Both the position numbers and the translations under genes were made by a program. A model generated the notes under the pieces. That model searched no databases. It was not told where the DNA came from and was given only the letters and a program-made list of their open reading frames with translations. A stretch of DNA of 59,698 nucleotides from a virus, in IMG/VR virus record IMGVR_UViG_3300037054_000205, positions 1 through 59,698 of that record; one strand, written 5' to 3'. This document shows, piece by piece, positions 14,152 through 23,798 of this stretch; within the stretch, counting starts at the first letter, position 1; every line of letters begins with the position of its first letter.

Positions 14152-16263
14152 ATGGCCCCAGTATTTGTCTCGGATAATTTCAATAGACCGGATGGAACGC
14201 TAGGCTCGAACTGGACGCCGATTCTTCCAGTCCACTACGGGTCTGACCCGGTATTGTCCATCCGCAACCATGGGTATACGAACAGCACGCCAAGTACAAA
14301 TGAGGCCGGGGAATTTATTTGGAATGCTGACGCCTTTCCAAACGACCAGTATGCGCAAGCAACTTTTACTGCGGTTGGGGCGCCCGGAACCGACTCAATT
14401 CCTGGAGTAATCGCGCGGGGCTCGGTAGCGAGTAATGGCAATTGCTATTTTGCGCTTGTTGGGCGTAACTCCTATCTCGGGAATACATGGTGCAATGAAC
14501 TTTGGGAGCGCGTAAATGGAGTAGAGCTTTTCCTTGCAGGCGGTGCGGGTGTCGGTCCCGACATACATCTTGGGGACACCTTTGGAATTGAGGTGCGAGG
14601 TACTCTCATCAGGCTTCGGCGTAATAACTCCGTGGTTTTTGCGGTACTGAATTCCGATATTGCCTCCGGTTCAGGAGGCATCGGATTCAACACGGGTGAC
14701 CCTGCTACAAGCACCCCGGACAACAACACTATTGCTTCTGATTTTATAGCGGGAAGTATTCCGGTTCTAGCGTTTAATGAGCAAGATACTTTCATTCGAA
14801 CCAACGCAGATATTGGACCCAACTGGAAAGAAGTTGTTGGGGCGATGGCTATAAATTCCAATGTGGCTATCGGGAGTACTGCATCAGTTTACAACCGTGC
14901 CTATTGGATTGACACTTGGCCTGCCAATCAGTTTAGTCAGGCAGTGTATGAAGGGCCGTCTCCCGCGCGGCAAGCCATATCCGTTTGGGTGAGAATGGGT
15001 GACTCAGGCAATGGGTACCTGTTGCAGGGCAATGACGACATTTCAGGTACCCATTACCAAATAACTCTCGTTACTGGGGGGTCAACATTCACTGCTCTGC
15101 TTGCCACATCAACCGTTCCAGTATCTGGAGACGTATTTCGCCTGGAAATTGTAGGCACAACTCTGACGGCCAAGGTGAACGGCGGGGTAATCGGGACGAT
15201 AACCAATACCAGTATAGCCTCGGGTTCCGCAGGCATCGGGGCGTATGGTAACACTAACTTGAATCAACTCGGCGGAACTTGGGTCGGTGGCCCGCTGTAC
15301 CCGCCGCCAACCCCGGTTAGCACTGATACGGCAAGCGGGGCGCAAGAGACTACTTTTAACATTACCATTACGGGGACCGATTTTGCTGCGGGCGGCCCCA
15401 GCACTCTGTCATTTAGCGGCACTGGCATCACTGTTAATTCCTACGGTACCCGCAACGCGACGACCCTGGTTGCGAACATAACGATTGCCTATAACGCCGC
15501 CTTAACTGCGCGCAATATTGTTATCACGAACGCCGACACGCAGACTGGGACTCTCGCGAGCGCTTTCACCATCACAGCAGGCGCGCCAAATCCCATTTCT
15601 ATTTCCCAAGCAACTGGGGAGCAGGGATACACTCTCTCCGCGTTCACGGTTACCGGAACAAATTTTGATGCGGGCGGAACGAGTATATTGTCTTTCAGCG
15701 GAGCAGGCGTCACGGTAAACTCGTACGGGACCCGCAACGCGACGACCCTGGTTGCGAACATAACGATTGCCTATAACGCCGCCTTAACTGCGCGTGATGT
15801 AATTATCACAAACGCGGACACGCAAACAGGCGCCTTGGCCGCCTCGTTCACTATTATGAGCGGGGCTCCGGTCCCGTCGGGCGCGGTCTCGCCAACCTCG
15901 GGCGTCCAAGGCGCGACCATCACTACCTTTACTGTGAACGGCACGAACTTCGCCACCCCAACGCTGTCTTTTTCAGGCACAGGCATTACCGTGAACTCGT
16001 ACAGTGTGCAATCTTCGACGCAAGTCGTCGCGAACATCACTATTTCTGGCGTAGCGGCAACAACGGCGCGGGACGTGATAATCACAAACGCCAACGCTCA
16101 GACAGGTACTCTAGCCGCTGCATTTACCGTTACCTCCAGCAGCCCGTCGACAACTCCACCCATTACCGGGACGTTCAGGTCGGGCGGGGGTGTTGCAACA
16201 CTCATTGATTCAGGACGCACATCAATTTTCGGCACAAATTTGGGAACCAATATCTTCGGGTAA
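14152..16263 (+). CDS. Large virion adhesin or tail fibre, 703 aa
   Basis: AAAGGGAAAAAGC precedes the ATG. Residues 1-200 and 205-385 are two related beta-sandwich modules opening with SDNFNRPDGTLGSNW and NEQDTFIRTNADIGPNW, a concanavalin/LamG-like pattern. Residues about 390-665 are three tandem Ig-like IPT/TIG-type repeats (TGTDFAAGGPSTLSFSG, NSYGTRNATTLVANITI). The C-terminus is Ser/Gly-rich. The design suits host-surface recognition. Two of the repeats share a 65-bp stretch identical in DNA. Confidence 0.75.
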   Translation: MAPVFVSDNFNRPDGTLGSNWTPILPVHYGSDPVLSIRNHGYTNSTPSTNEAGEFIWNADAFPNDQYAQATFTAVGAPGTDSIPGVIARGSVASNGNCYFALVGRNSYLGNTWCNELWERVNGVELFLAGGAGVGPDIHLGDTFGIEVRGTLIRLRRNNSVVFAVLNSDIASGSGGIGFNTGDPATSTPDNNTIASDFIAGSIPVLAFNEQDTFIRTNADIGPNWKEVVGAMAINSNVAIGSTASVYNRAYWIDTWPANQFSQAVYEGPSPARQAISVWVRMGDSGNGYLLQGNDDISGTHYQITLVTGGSTFTALLATSTVPVSGDVFRLEIVGTTLTAKVNGGVIGTITNTSIASGSAGIGAYGNTNLNQLGGTWVGGPLYPPPTPVSTDTASGAQETTFNITITGTDFAAGGPSTLSFSGTGITVNSYGTRNATTLVANITIAYNAALTARNIVITNADTQTGTLASAFTITAGAPNPISISQATGEQGYTLSAFTVTGTNFDAGGTSILSFSGAGVTVNSYGTRNATTLVANITIAYNAALTARDVIITNADTQTGALAASFTIMSGAPVPSGAVSPTSGVQGATITTFTVNGTNFATPTLSFSGTGITVNSYSVQSSTQVVANITISGVAATTARDVIITNANAQTGTLAAAFTVTSSSPSTTPPITGTFRSGGGVATLIDSGRTSIFGTNLGTNIFG
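15448..15512 (+). repeat. 65-bp exact direct repeat, copy A
   Basis: Identical to 15730-15794, 282 bp later. It encodes TRNATTLVANITIAYNAALTA in the first Ig-like repeat of the fibre. Perfect DNA identity implies recent duplication or gene conversion. Confidence 0.9.
15730..15794 (+). repeat. 65-bp exact direct repeat, copy B
   Basis: Second copy of the 65-bp repeat, inside the second Ig-like module. Recombination between the copies would delete exactly one 94-residue module in frame. Confidence 0.9.
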
Positions 16264-16280
16264 AGAACAGGGAGCAGCCT

Positions 16281-18191
16281 GTGTTCGAAGTCGACGACGA
16301 CCTACTCAAAAAGTATAAAGCCTCCATCGACCTCTCCAACTTCCCTCGGGAGTTCGTGAGGCAATTCAATTTGACGCATCCTGATAGCCAAGAGTTATGG
16401 TACCGTGAACGGTTCAAGTGCCTGAAGTACCACGTCTATCTCAGCGGTTACGCCGAAGCCACTAAGGCGGGCGATGAAGACAAGCCCATCAATTACGTGC
16501 CGATTCTTGGGATGGACTTCCAACCAGACCCCCACAATATCTTGTTCAGCCGCTTTGTCCAAAAACGCCCGGGAGAAAACAAAGTATTCCTGGACCTGGA
16601 ACTTCTCGCCAAAAAGATGATGATACTCTGGCCGCGAGGATTGTTCAAAACCTCTGCGGTCATTGTGGACATCGTTCAGACCATTCTGAACTACCCCAAC
16701 ATTCGCATATGCTTCCTGACGGGCGGCGACCAACTCGCCAAGCGGCAATTGGAGCGCGTGAAGCGCGTGTTCGAGAAGCCTTCACCCCGATTCAAGTGGT
16801 TGTTTCCCGAATTCTGTTTGAAGGATGTGCGCAACCGGAAAGTCAAGAACGATGACAGTGAGGCTGCGTGGACATCTGAACTTTGCAAGATGGGAACGCA
16901 ACATGAGTTCACGGTCCCGTGTCGGACGAACCTGACGTTCGCCGAACCGACGTTCGCTATTTCAACCGCGAAGTCCGTTAAGGCCGGGTCGCACTACGAC
17001 ATCATCTACATCGACGACTTGGTGAACGAACAAAACTACCGCAGCATTCCCATGTTGGAGAAATGCTACGACGACTATATCGCCATATGCCCGTTGCTTG
17101 AACCCTCGGGCTATATCGTCATGACCGGAACGCGGTACTCGTTCGGCGACACGTACGAACGCATTCAGGAGTTGGCGCACGACGAAGATAAACGAGAAGG
17201 TCGCAGCATTTGGAGGTTTTCGATTCGGGATTGCTGGAGTCATGGTTGCCAGAATTGCGTCCATACCAGCGTCTATCACGACTTCGAAAAGAACATCATA
17301 GAGCCGCCATGTATTATGCCCGGATGCGCGTGCCCGGGATTCAAAGACCGTGGCGATAAAGGCGTGCTGTTTCCGCTGACTCGGTCAGTAGACGGCAGAC
17401 CTATTGGGCACACCGTAGAAATGTTGGAGGCAAAACGCAGAGAGTATGGTCAGGAGTTCTTCGCAAACCAATACGAGAACTGCCCCATCGCGGCGGGAAC
17501 GCAGACCTTCGACGAAAATATGATAGGGGCTCAGACGTTCCACAACTTGAATCAGATGCCGTCCGACCCGAGCGGGTTCACCTTCGCAGTCGGGGACCTC
17601 GCGTACGTGGGTCAACCTGACCGCGACTACTCGGTGATTTACATCTGCAGGGCAATCCAAGGTCGCATCTGGGTGTACGACTGTCTTTTTGGGAACTGGG
17701 ACTCGGGGCAGGTCGCCGACGTCACGGTTGACGAAGTACTGTTAAAGTTCCGTCCGAACATCGTCTATTATGAAAAGGTCAACGGCTGGGACGGGTTCGA
17801 TAAACTCATCGCGGCGGCGGCGGCCACGCGCGGGATGCCCAAGGTCCCGCTGCAGTGGGAAAAGGGCTCGCAGGCTAAGAACGCCAAGATGCGGCGTATC
17901 GGCGATATCAAAGGCTGGATTACGAGTCGGCGCCTTTGGATTTACGGAGGGATGCGCGGGTACGATAAACTGGTTGCGCAACTCACCCATTGGCCGAAAC
18001 ACGGACGCCACGACGACTTTGCAGACTGTATGGGCATGGTGGTGGCGGCGCCGACCGGAGTGCAACTCAGCGCACCCCCGCCCGCCGACGACTCGGGGAA
18101 CTGGCTGCGGAAACTGCATGACATGAACCCTACCGGGCCGGGCAGCGATGCATACCCAGACAATGGATGCGGAAGCGGTGTCACATGCTAG
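16281..18191 (+). CDS. terL: Terminase large subunit, 636 aa
   Basis: GTG start behind AGGGAGCAGCC. The ATPase domain has a Walker A-type WPRGLFKTS (residues 117-125) and a Walker B-like YIDD (243-246). The C-terminal RNase H-like nuclease has Asp in FAVGDLAYVG and HDDFADCM. It pumps DNA into the procapsid and cuts it. Between the domains is an unusual Cys cluster (Cys318, 323, 326, 344, 349, 351) that could bind zinc. TerS lies upstream and the portal downstream, with an HNH gene between TerL and portal. Confidence 0.9.
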   Translation: MFEVDDDLLKKYKASIDLSNFPREFVRQFNLTHPDSQELWYRERFKCLKYHVYLSGYAEATKAGDEDKPINYVPILGMDFQPDPHNILFSRFVQKRPGENKVFLDLELLAKKMMILWPRGLFKTSAVIVDIVQTILNYPNIRICFLTGGDQLAKRQLERVKRVFEKPSPRFKWLFPEFCLKDVRNRKVKNDDSEAAWTSELCKMGTQHEFTVPCRTNLTFAEPTFAISTAKSVKAGSHYDIIYIDDLVNEQNYRSIPMLEKCYDDYIAICPLLEPSGYIVMTGTRYSFGDTYERIQELAHDEDKREGRSIWRFSIRDCWSHGCQNCVHTSVYHDFEKNIIEPPCIMPGCACPGFKDRGDKGVLFPLTRSVDGRPIGHTVEMLEAKRREYGQEFFANQYENCPIAAGTQTFDENMIGAQTFHNLNQMPSDPSGFTFAVGDLAYVGQPDRDYSVIYICRAIQGRIWVYDCLFGNWDSGQVADVTVDEVLLKFRPNIVYYEKVNGWDGFDKLIAAAAATRGMPKVPLQWEKGSQAKNAKMRRIGDIKGWITSRRLWIYGGMRGYDKLVAQLTHWPKHGRHDDFADCMGMVVAAPTGVQLSAPPPADDSGNWLRKLHDMNPTGPGSDAYPDNGCGSGVTC

Positions 18192-18206
18192 CCCGAAGAT
18201 GATTAA

Positions 18207-18226
18207 GACTTTCTCTCCCATGTGTG
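18207..18226 (+). promoter_or_regulatory. GACTTT-CATAAGTG element, copy 4
   Basis: GACTTTCTCTCCCATGTGTG, preceded by ATTAA, in the TerL-HNH gap. The GAGGG that follows is the Shine-Dalgarno of the HNH gene, so the homing gene has captured the element that presumably served the portal. Confidence 0.65.
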
Positions 18227-18236
18227 AGGGCTGATT

Positions 18237-18716
18237 GTGTCAAATATACGTGGAAGTCAGTGGAGCAAACTGGCCGAAACCCCTTTTCGGATTGAAAATA
18301 GCAGGAGAAAATACCGATGTTCTCACGGGCGAAGACAAGATGCTTGTAGAGAATGCGGCGGGCTCAAATTAGCCGTTCGGTGCATGTACTATTCCGCCCG
18401 AACTCGGGCGCGTCGGGACGGAATACCGTTTACCATCTTGCGAGCGGAGATTTGGGATTTGGTAGGCGACGGGGTTTGTCCTGTGTTGGGTATTCGCTAT
18501 GAATTTGCGACTCAAAAAGGACAAGGAGGGTGTGATAGTTCGCCATCCCTTGACCGATTTTACCCCGAGCGTGGGTATGTCGCTGGGAATTGTTTTGTAA
18601 TCTCCAGCTTAGCCAACAGAATCAAAAATAATGCCACTTCTCCGCAAGTGGCTCAAGTGGCAACTTGGATGAAACAGACGGAAGAACAGATGGAGATTAC
18701 TTATGGCCGAGATTAA
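18237..18716 (+). CDS. HNH-type homing endonuclease, 159 aa
   Basis: GTG start with GAGGG six bases upstream. An N-terminal Cys/His part (YRCSHGRRQDACRECGG) precedes a core, CPVLGIRYEF ... SPSLDRFYPERGYVAGNCFV ... ANRIKNNAT. This matches a phage HNH subfamily in which SLDRxxPxxGYxxGN and ANRxK are hallmarks (family knowledge). It sits between terL and the portal gene and overlaps the portal start by 14 bp. Confidence 0.75.
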   Translation: MSNIRGSQWSKLAETPFRIENSRRKYRCSHGRRQDACRECGGLKLAVRCMYYSARTRARRDGIPFTILRAEIWDLVGDGVCPVLGIRYEFATQKGQGGCDSSPSLDRFYPERGYVAGNCFVISSLANRIKNNATSPQVAQVATWMKQTEEQMEITYGRD

Positions 18717-20937
18717 CAAAAAAAATGTGAACGCTACGGAGCATTTCACAGATTCTGGCCAAATCCGCATCATCGAACTGCCTGGAGCAATCCCGTACGG
18801 CGAGACCGCGATGCCGATTACCGCCGCGCAGGTTGCTTTCGACGACCAGTTGCGTTCTGACGTATCCATGCTACAGGAAGCGAACCTGAATCGCGAGGAA
18901 TCCGAAAGTTTTATCGCTACCCGTGGCTTGATTGGACGCTGGAACCTCGCGGAACTGATGTTACGCGCTTGGGTAGAGCCCGTGAAGTGGAAAGGGAGCG
19001 AGCAATTTCGGTCTCACCTCGGGGTACCCCTTGTCGCGGAGCAATTTTATAGCATTCACAGTGTCGTCAACCAAACTTTATTTGGCGGCTACCAAATTTT
19101 CAAAGTGGATGCGACTTCAGGCACGCCGTTGGATTGCGCCGAAGCCCAGCAAGCCATCCTGAACGCGCAGTTGAAGACCTGCGGGTACAAAGGCGTCTCA
19201 GCCAAGACCGAATTCCGCGAAATCACCTACGACGGACTGTTCTACGGGTTCGGCGTGGCTCACTACGGCTGGCAGAAGACGAAACAGAACATCATCAAGA
19301 AGGTGGCGAAATTCCATCCGCAGACGACCGTCGTAAACGGGGTCGCGGTGACGGTTCCGGTCGCAGATGAAGACGATTACACAGAAGAGATTGTCGGCGT
19401 GCTGGAATTCAATCAGCCGAAAATTGAACATGTGCCGATTCGGCGCTATCGTTATGCTCCTGACCTTCGTCGCGGCGACTCGCGCACCGCTGAATGGAGC
19501 GGGCGCCTACTTTATGTGACGTCCTATGACCTGGATGGGCTCCGAAACACGGACGGGTGGAAGATTCCTACCCGCGCCCAACTGGTAGCCCTCACAACTC
19601 CGCAAATGCAGAACAACGCGACCACGAACCCGCTCGAAACGATGGGTTCGAACACAGGACAACCGATTTTCCAGCAAACCACAACTCCGCAGAAGGCGTT
19701 GCCCGAAAATTACACCGAACGTACCGCGCATGACCCGTTGATGCGGAAATTCGAGCTATTCGACTACTGGACGAGCCTGCGGCATGTGATTATTCTCAAT
19801 AGAGAGTACGTGCTGCTGAATGAAACGCACAAATTCGGTCGTCCACCGTTTTTGAGTTTCTGTTTCCGCGCCGCGCCCGATTCCGCGCATGGATATGGCA
19901 TTGCTTTCTGGCTTACTGACTTTCAACGCATATGCAATGGCGTTATCAACTCGTTTTTGGACGATATGAACCTGAACATGATGGGAACCTACACCGCGCC
20001 CGCTGGCACCAACAACAGCGCTCAGGCTCAGTGGATATTCCCGGGGAAAATCTTCAAATCCGACACCCCGAACGGTAAAATCGAAGCTTTGACACGCAAC
20101 GGCATCGACGCGAAGGAACCTTTGGCGGTTATCGCGCAGATGAAGGCGTGGGCGGCGTCAATCACTGGCGCAGGCCCGGGTACCCTTGGGTCCAACCCCG
20201 GCGCGGCTGGGGATATGCGCACTCCTGCGGGAGTTGAAGCTTTGTCGGGCGGCGAATCGGTCAAGTTGCAAGATTTGGTGGATGTAATCTCCGAACAGGT
20301 ATTCGTTCCGTTCTTGGAGTTCTGTATTGACCAGAATCAGAAGTTGAAGCCGTCGCAACTGCGCGCGATGCTGTCGCAAGCTCTTGGTGAGGCATTCAAA
20401 GCCACGCCGCTGGACATTCTCAACGGCACCTACAAAGTTGACATCTCCGCAGCGACGAAACTCGCGGCGCGCGAAGCGTTGAATAAATACATGGGAATTC
20501 TGCAGACATTCTTGAGTTCCCCGGGCACCGTCGAGAACCTCGCTACGCAGGCGATGAAGTTGGACTACAACGCGATGTTCTCGGCCCTATATGACTCCTT
20601 CGGCGTCCCGTACAAGGAAAAGATTATCGTGCCGATGAACGACGACGACAAACAACGGCTGGCGGCCATGAAGAACCAGCAACAGCCGCAGGATAAGATG
20701 TCGTTGATTAAGGCTCAGGGCGAATCGAAGAAAGACATCGACAACAACCAAGCCGAGAATCGCATGCTGATTGAGACGGGCAAACACACACTCAATACAC
20801 ACGGCGCGGACCATCAAGCGACCATCGACCAAGCGCAAGCGAAGGCGGAAGCCGCCACGCCCCAAGCACAGGGTCTCGACCGGGCGGCGAAGGGTTCATT
20901 CGCCAATATGGATAAAGCCGCATTTCCAGGCAAGTAA
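18703..20937 (+). CDS. Portal protein, 744 aa
   Basis: GGAGATTACTT precedes the ATG. Large size, position right after terL, and segments such as WNLAELMLRAWVEPVKWKG, the EFREITYDGLFYGFGVAHYGW region and a Gln/Lys-rich helical C-terminus fit the podovirus-type portal. This is the dodecameric ring through which DNA enters the capsid. The length is in the range of N4-like portals, consistent with the N4 gp56-like capsid gene nearby. Assigned from context and overall pattern. Confidence 0.78.
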   Translation: MAEINKKNVNATEHFTDSGQIRIIELPGAIPYGETAMPITAAQVAFDDQLRSDVSMLQEANLNREESESFIATRGLIGRWNLAELMLRAWVEPVKWKGSEQFRSHLGVPLVAEQFYSIHSVVNQTLFGGYQIFKVDATSGTPLDCAEAQQAILNAQLKTCGYKGVSAKTEFREITYDGLFYGFGVAHYGWQKTKQNIIKKVAKFHPQTTVVNGVAVTVPVADEDDYTEEIVGVLEFNQPKIEHVPIRRYRYAPDLRRGDSRTAEWSGRLLYVTSYDLDGLRNTDGWKIPTRAQLVALTTPQMQNNATTNPLETMGSNTGQPIFQQTTTPQKALPENYTERTAHDPLMRKFELFDYWTSLRHVIILNREYVLLNETHKFGRPPFLSFCFRAAPDSAHGYGIAFWLTDFQRICNGVINSFLDDMNLNMMGTYTAPAGTNNSAQAQWIFPGKIFKSDTPNGKIEALTRNGIDAKEPLAVIAQMKAWAASITGAGPGTLGSNPGAAGDMRTPAGVEALSGGESVKLQDLVDVISEQVFVPFLEFCIDQNQKLKPSQLRAMLSQALGEAFKATPLDILNGTYKVDISAATKLAAREALNKYMGILQTFLSSPGTVENLATQAMKLDYNAMFSALYDSFGVPYKEKIIVPMNDDDKQRLAAMKNQQQPQDKMSLIKAQGESKKDIDNNQAENRMLIETGKHTLNTHGADHQATIDQAQAKAEAATPQAQGLDRAAKGSFANMDKAAFPGK

Positions 20938-20957
20938 ATCTTGATTGAGGAGCATCT

Positions 20958-21383
20958 ATGAGCAGCCCTATCCCCGTCACCGCAGCCACTGCGCCGTTTG
21001 TTCCCACCACCACTCCAAACATTGAGCGGGCGAACCGCCTCATCAGTCTTCGGAGCAATCCCGGTTTTCTTGACCTCCTGCGTCTCTCGCAGGAACTTGT
21101 CGATGAGGCCGTTGAAACGTGTTCTGACTATCCTGGGTGGGACCCGCAACAAATGGTGGTGTTAAAGGTCCGCCAGCAATGCGCCAAGGAGCACCACCGG
21201 ATGATTCTCGTCAAAATCAACGACGCGATTCAGTCGGGAGTCGATGAGATGAAGTCGCATCTCGCGGCGAATACATTGCCCGAGAAGACCGCAGAGGAAG
21301 CGGTTGACCAGGGAGATTACGTGCGTCAGGAGACCCTGAAGAAGTTTGACGAGTTCGATAGCCGCCCTGCCGGGAGTTTCTGA
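20958..21383 (+). CDS. Hypothetical virion-region protein, 141 aa
   Basis: TTGAGGAGCATCT precedes the ATG. Helical, acidic C-terminus (EKTAEEAVDQGDYVRQETLKKFDEF). Lying between portal and scaffold, it could be a capsid assembly factor, but no family is recognised. The next late element follows its stop. Confidence 0.6.
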   Translation: MSSPIPVTAATAPFVPTTTPNIERANRLISLRSNPGFLDLLRLSQELVDEAVETCSDYPGWDPQQMVVLKVRQQCAKEHHRMILVKINDAIQSGVDEMKSHLAANTLPEKTAEEAVDQGDYVRQETLKKFDEFDSRPAGSF

Positions 21384-21403
21384 CATCTTATTACGAAGTT
21401 TTA

Positions 21404-21423
21404 GACTTTCTTCTCCATAAGTG
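21404..21423 (+). promoter_or_regulatory. GACTTT-CATAAGTG element, copy 5
   Basis: GACTTTCTTCTCCATAAGTG, an exact consensus match preceded by GTTTTA, 33 bp before the scaffold ATG at 21457. Confidence 0.85.
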
Positions 21424-21456
21424 AACCACTACGGAGATACCACAAGGAGCATTCAC

Positions 21457-22563
21457 ATGTCCGATGACACCCGAGTTTTGGCTACCCCGACCATGAACGA
21501 AGAGATTAACGCCGCCGTCCGGGCTGCGCTTGACCCCGCCGACGTTCGCGCGGCAATTTTGGCAGAAGCCGAAAAGCAAGGGCGCGCGTCTGACGATGCC
21601 GTTGCGGCTCAGGCTGCTGCGGACCAAGCCGTTGCTGATAAGGATGCCGCTGACGCTGCGCATGCCGCCGCGCCGAAAGCATTCACCCGCACCGAGACCA
21701 TCGCCGGGACGTCCTTCAACTTTGAAGCGGCCACGGAAATCGAGTTGGAACGCATGGTCAACAACGCATACCGCGTTGCGTACGCCGTGCAGAAGACTGA
21801 AGCGACCGCCACCGTTGTGGACCCCGCCACTACCGCCGCCGCTGCCAAGAAGGAAGCGGAAGCTGCCACTGCCCGCAAAGCCGAATTGGAATTGAATTTC
21901 CGAAGCGGGAATATCACCGCTGCCGAATACATCGAACAGTCAGGCGCGATGAGTGAGTACCTTGCCTCGCAGGGTGTGCCCCTCGACCAACTCAAACAGG
22001 TTGTGGAGCAAACACAAATGAACTCAGAAGCCCAATCGTGGGCCGACGCTGTCGAGGACTTCAAGAATTCTCCTGCTGGTAATGACTGGCCGGGTGGAGA
22101 TGGAAATCTCGTCACTCTTAATGACAAATTGCTTTCTCTTGGATTGGAGGACTCGACCGACAGAGTCGGGGCGTTGACCCGGGCATATGCGGCCATGAGA
22201 AAAGCGGGACAGGTGATTCCGTATACGCCGCCTGCAGAGGAACCAACGAATACTGCGGAAGAAGTTGCGGACGGTGCATCGCGCAGAGCACTTGCTGACA
22301 AACTGGCGAACGATGCTGCGGCTGCAGCGGCTGCGCTTAAAGCAAAGCCTCTGGCGGCGCGCACATCCTCTTCGCTTTTCGGTGCCAGTTCTGGCGTCAG
22401 CGACATACCCACCACAACCACCACAAAAGCGGGAGCAACAATCGAGATTCCGAGAGAAGTATCTCCTGCCGAAATTATTGACGCCTGGAAGAAAGCAGTA
22501 GTGGCGCAGGGTGGTTCTCCCAACGATGAGTTTAAGTCCGCCTTCGCGGGAAAAGCTCGATAA
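21457..22563 (+). CDS. Capsid scaffold-like protein, 368 aa
   Basis: Start at 21457 has ACAAGGAGC upstream. Ala/Glu/Lys-rich, largely helical and coiled-coil sequence (residues about 15-75 and 135-200), immediately before the major capsid gene: the classic position and composition of a scaffold that fills the procapsid and is then lost. The C-terminal 30 residues (SPAEIIDAWKKAVVAQGG) may be the capsid-binding end. No specific family recognised. Confidence 0.65.
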   Translation: MSDDTRVLATPTMNEEINAAVRAALDPADVRAAILAEAEKQGRASDDAVAAQAAADQAVADKDAADAAHAAAPKAFTRTETIAGTSFNFEAATEIELERMVNNAYRVAYAVQKTEATATVVDPATTAAAAKKEAEAATARKAELELNFRSGNITAAEYIEQSGAMSEYLASQGVPLDQLKQVVEQTQMNSEAQSWADAVEDFKNSPAGNDWPGGDGNLVTLNDKLLSLGLEDSTDRVGALTRAYAAMRKAGQVIPYTPPAEEPTNTAEEVADGASRRALADKLANDAAAAAAALKAKPLAARTSSSLFGASSGVSDIPTTTTTKAGATIEIPREVSPAEIIDAWKKAVVAQGGSPNDEFKSAFAGKAR

Positions 22564-22670
22564 CGAATTGCGGGTGTAGGCCACACTCGTTTAGGCGCGC
22601 AGAGGGGACTAATTGAACGTCCCCCGCGCAGCCCTCCTGCATTAAATCCTTCAGTCCATTCAAAGTTTCT

Positions 22671-22690
22671 GACTATTCCTTCCATAAGTG
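22671..22690 (+). promoter_or_regulatory. GACTTT-CATAAGTG element, copy 6, before the capsid gene
   Basis: GACTATTCCTTCCATAAGTG, with one change in the left arm and preceded by GTTTCT. The leader to the capsid start at 22757 is about 65 bp, longer than for other copies, and contains a hairpin. Confidence 0.82.
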
Positions 22691-22725
22691 TACAGACTCC
22701 TTGAGCAAGAGACTGGTTGACTTTA

Positions 22726-22741
22726 GAACCGATTACGGTTC
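22726..22741 (+). promoter_or_regulatory. Leader hairpin upstream of capsid gene
   Basis: GAACCG-ATTA-CGGTTC, a perfect 6-bp stem with a 4-base loop, ends 4 bp before the AAGGAG Shine-Dalgarno of the capsid gene. Likely an mRNA-stabilising 5' structure; no U-tract follows, so it is not a terminator. Confidence 0.5.
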
Positions 22742-22756
22742 ACAAGGAGCACTACC

Positions 22757-23752
22757 TTGATTCTACCTCCCGGCGTAGTCAGCACTACCTTAGCGGCTTT
22801 TCCGCAGATTGCTTACGACCGCACCGCCATTCTCGAATGGCAGTTCAATACACCTGTCTTGGAAGAGCTTTGCGACTTCCGTCCGCTGCCTCGGCGTTCG
22901 GGTCGGACGCTTCAGTTCTACGGGCAGACCCCGTTCGCTGCTGCGACCTACGACCTGTCCGAAGGTATTCCGGGTCCGTCACTCCAACTGAACCAAGTGT
23001 TCAGCGATGCATTCGCCGAGGAATACGGCGACTGGATTGGCGTGAGTAACGTAGCCCAGCAAATGTTCCTCGCGGACATTACGCTGGACGCCACCCGCAA
23101 CCTGTCTTACCGTGGCGCTCTCACGAGCAACTTGATTGCGATTAACGGATTCGAAGCTGCCTCAGTCGCGCAGCCGTCCGCCCGCATCGACCTGCTCGAC
23201 AACGAGTTTATGCTTTCCAACACCATTCGGAAGTGCGAATCCCAGTTGATGGGCAACGCTGTTCCGGGTCGTGATGGCGGGCTCTACACGGCTGCGATGC
23301 ATCCTTACGTTGTGTACGACTTCATGTCGGACAACAGCGCCGGGTCTGCCGTCGACGTGATGAAACGCAGTGAAGCTGGCTCGGCTGTCCTGAAGTCGGA
23401 CATGACGCGCGGCTACACCGTGCTGGAGTGGGCTGGCGTTCGAATCATACGCACCCAGACCACGCCGACCTACAGCAATTATCCTTCGGCGGGCAAGACT
23501 GGTTACGCCTCGTACGTGGTTGGCCGAGAAGCCATGATGGCTTCCGAGTTACTCGGCACCCGCGTCCCCCGCAACCCCAGTTTCAAAGTGAACGTGAAGA
23601 CCTTCGGCGACAACGACATCGACTTGTCGAACCCGATGCTTCAGACTCGCGCGATTGTTTCTTACGATTGGTTCCTTGGGGTCGTTGCGAGGCCAAACAC
23701 CAATAATACACCAGGATTCAGGCGTGTTCGTGGTGAAGTTTCCGCCGTGTAA
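22757..23752 (+). CDS. Major capsid protein, N4 gp56-like, 331 aa
   Basis: TTG start with AAGGAG seven bases upstream; no in-frame ATG lies nearby. The core, SGRTLQFYGQTPFAAATYDL, EGIPGPSLQLN and FAEEYGDWIGVSNVAQQMF, matches the N4-gp56-type HK97-fold capsid pattern (gene family knowledge). It forms the icosahedral shell. It has its own late element and leader hairpin upstream and an intrinsic terminator downstream, consistent with high dedicated expression. Confidence 0.82.
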   Translation: MILPPGVVSTTLAAFPQIAYDRTAILEWQFNTPVLEELCDFRPLPRRSGRTLQFYGQTPFAAATYDLSEGIPGPSLQLNQVFSDAFAEEYGDWIGVSNVAQQMFLADITLDATRNLSYRGALTSNLIAINGFEAASVAQPSARIDLLDNEFMLSNTIRKCESQLMGNAVPGRDGGLYTAAMHPYVVYDFMSDNSAGSAVDVMKRSEAGSAVLKSDMTRGYTVLEWAGVRIIRTQTTPTYSNYPSAGKTGYASYVVGREAMMASELLGTRVPRNPSFKVNVKTFGDNDIDLSNPMLQTRAIVSYDWFLGVVARPNTNNTPGFRRVRGEVSAV

Positions 23753-23798
23753 CATGGACGGCGCTCAGTAAGGCTTATTTTGCAGGACAAAATTCGTA

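Noticed and set aside
21609-22685. Minus-strand open frame of 358 codons opposite the scaffold gene
   Set aside because: Ala-rich coding on the + strand creates long antisense frames. The translation is low-complexity Ala/Ser and has no ribosome site.
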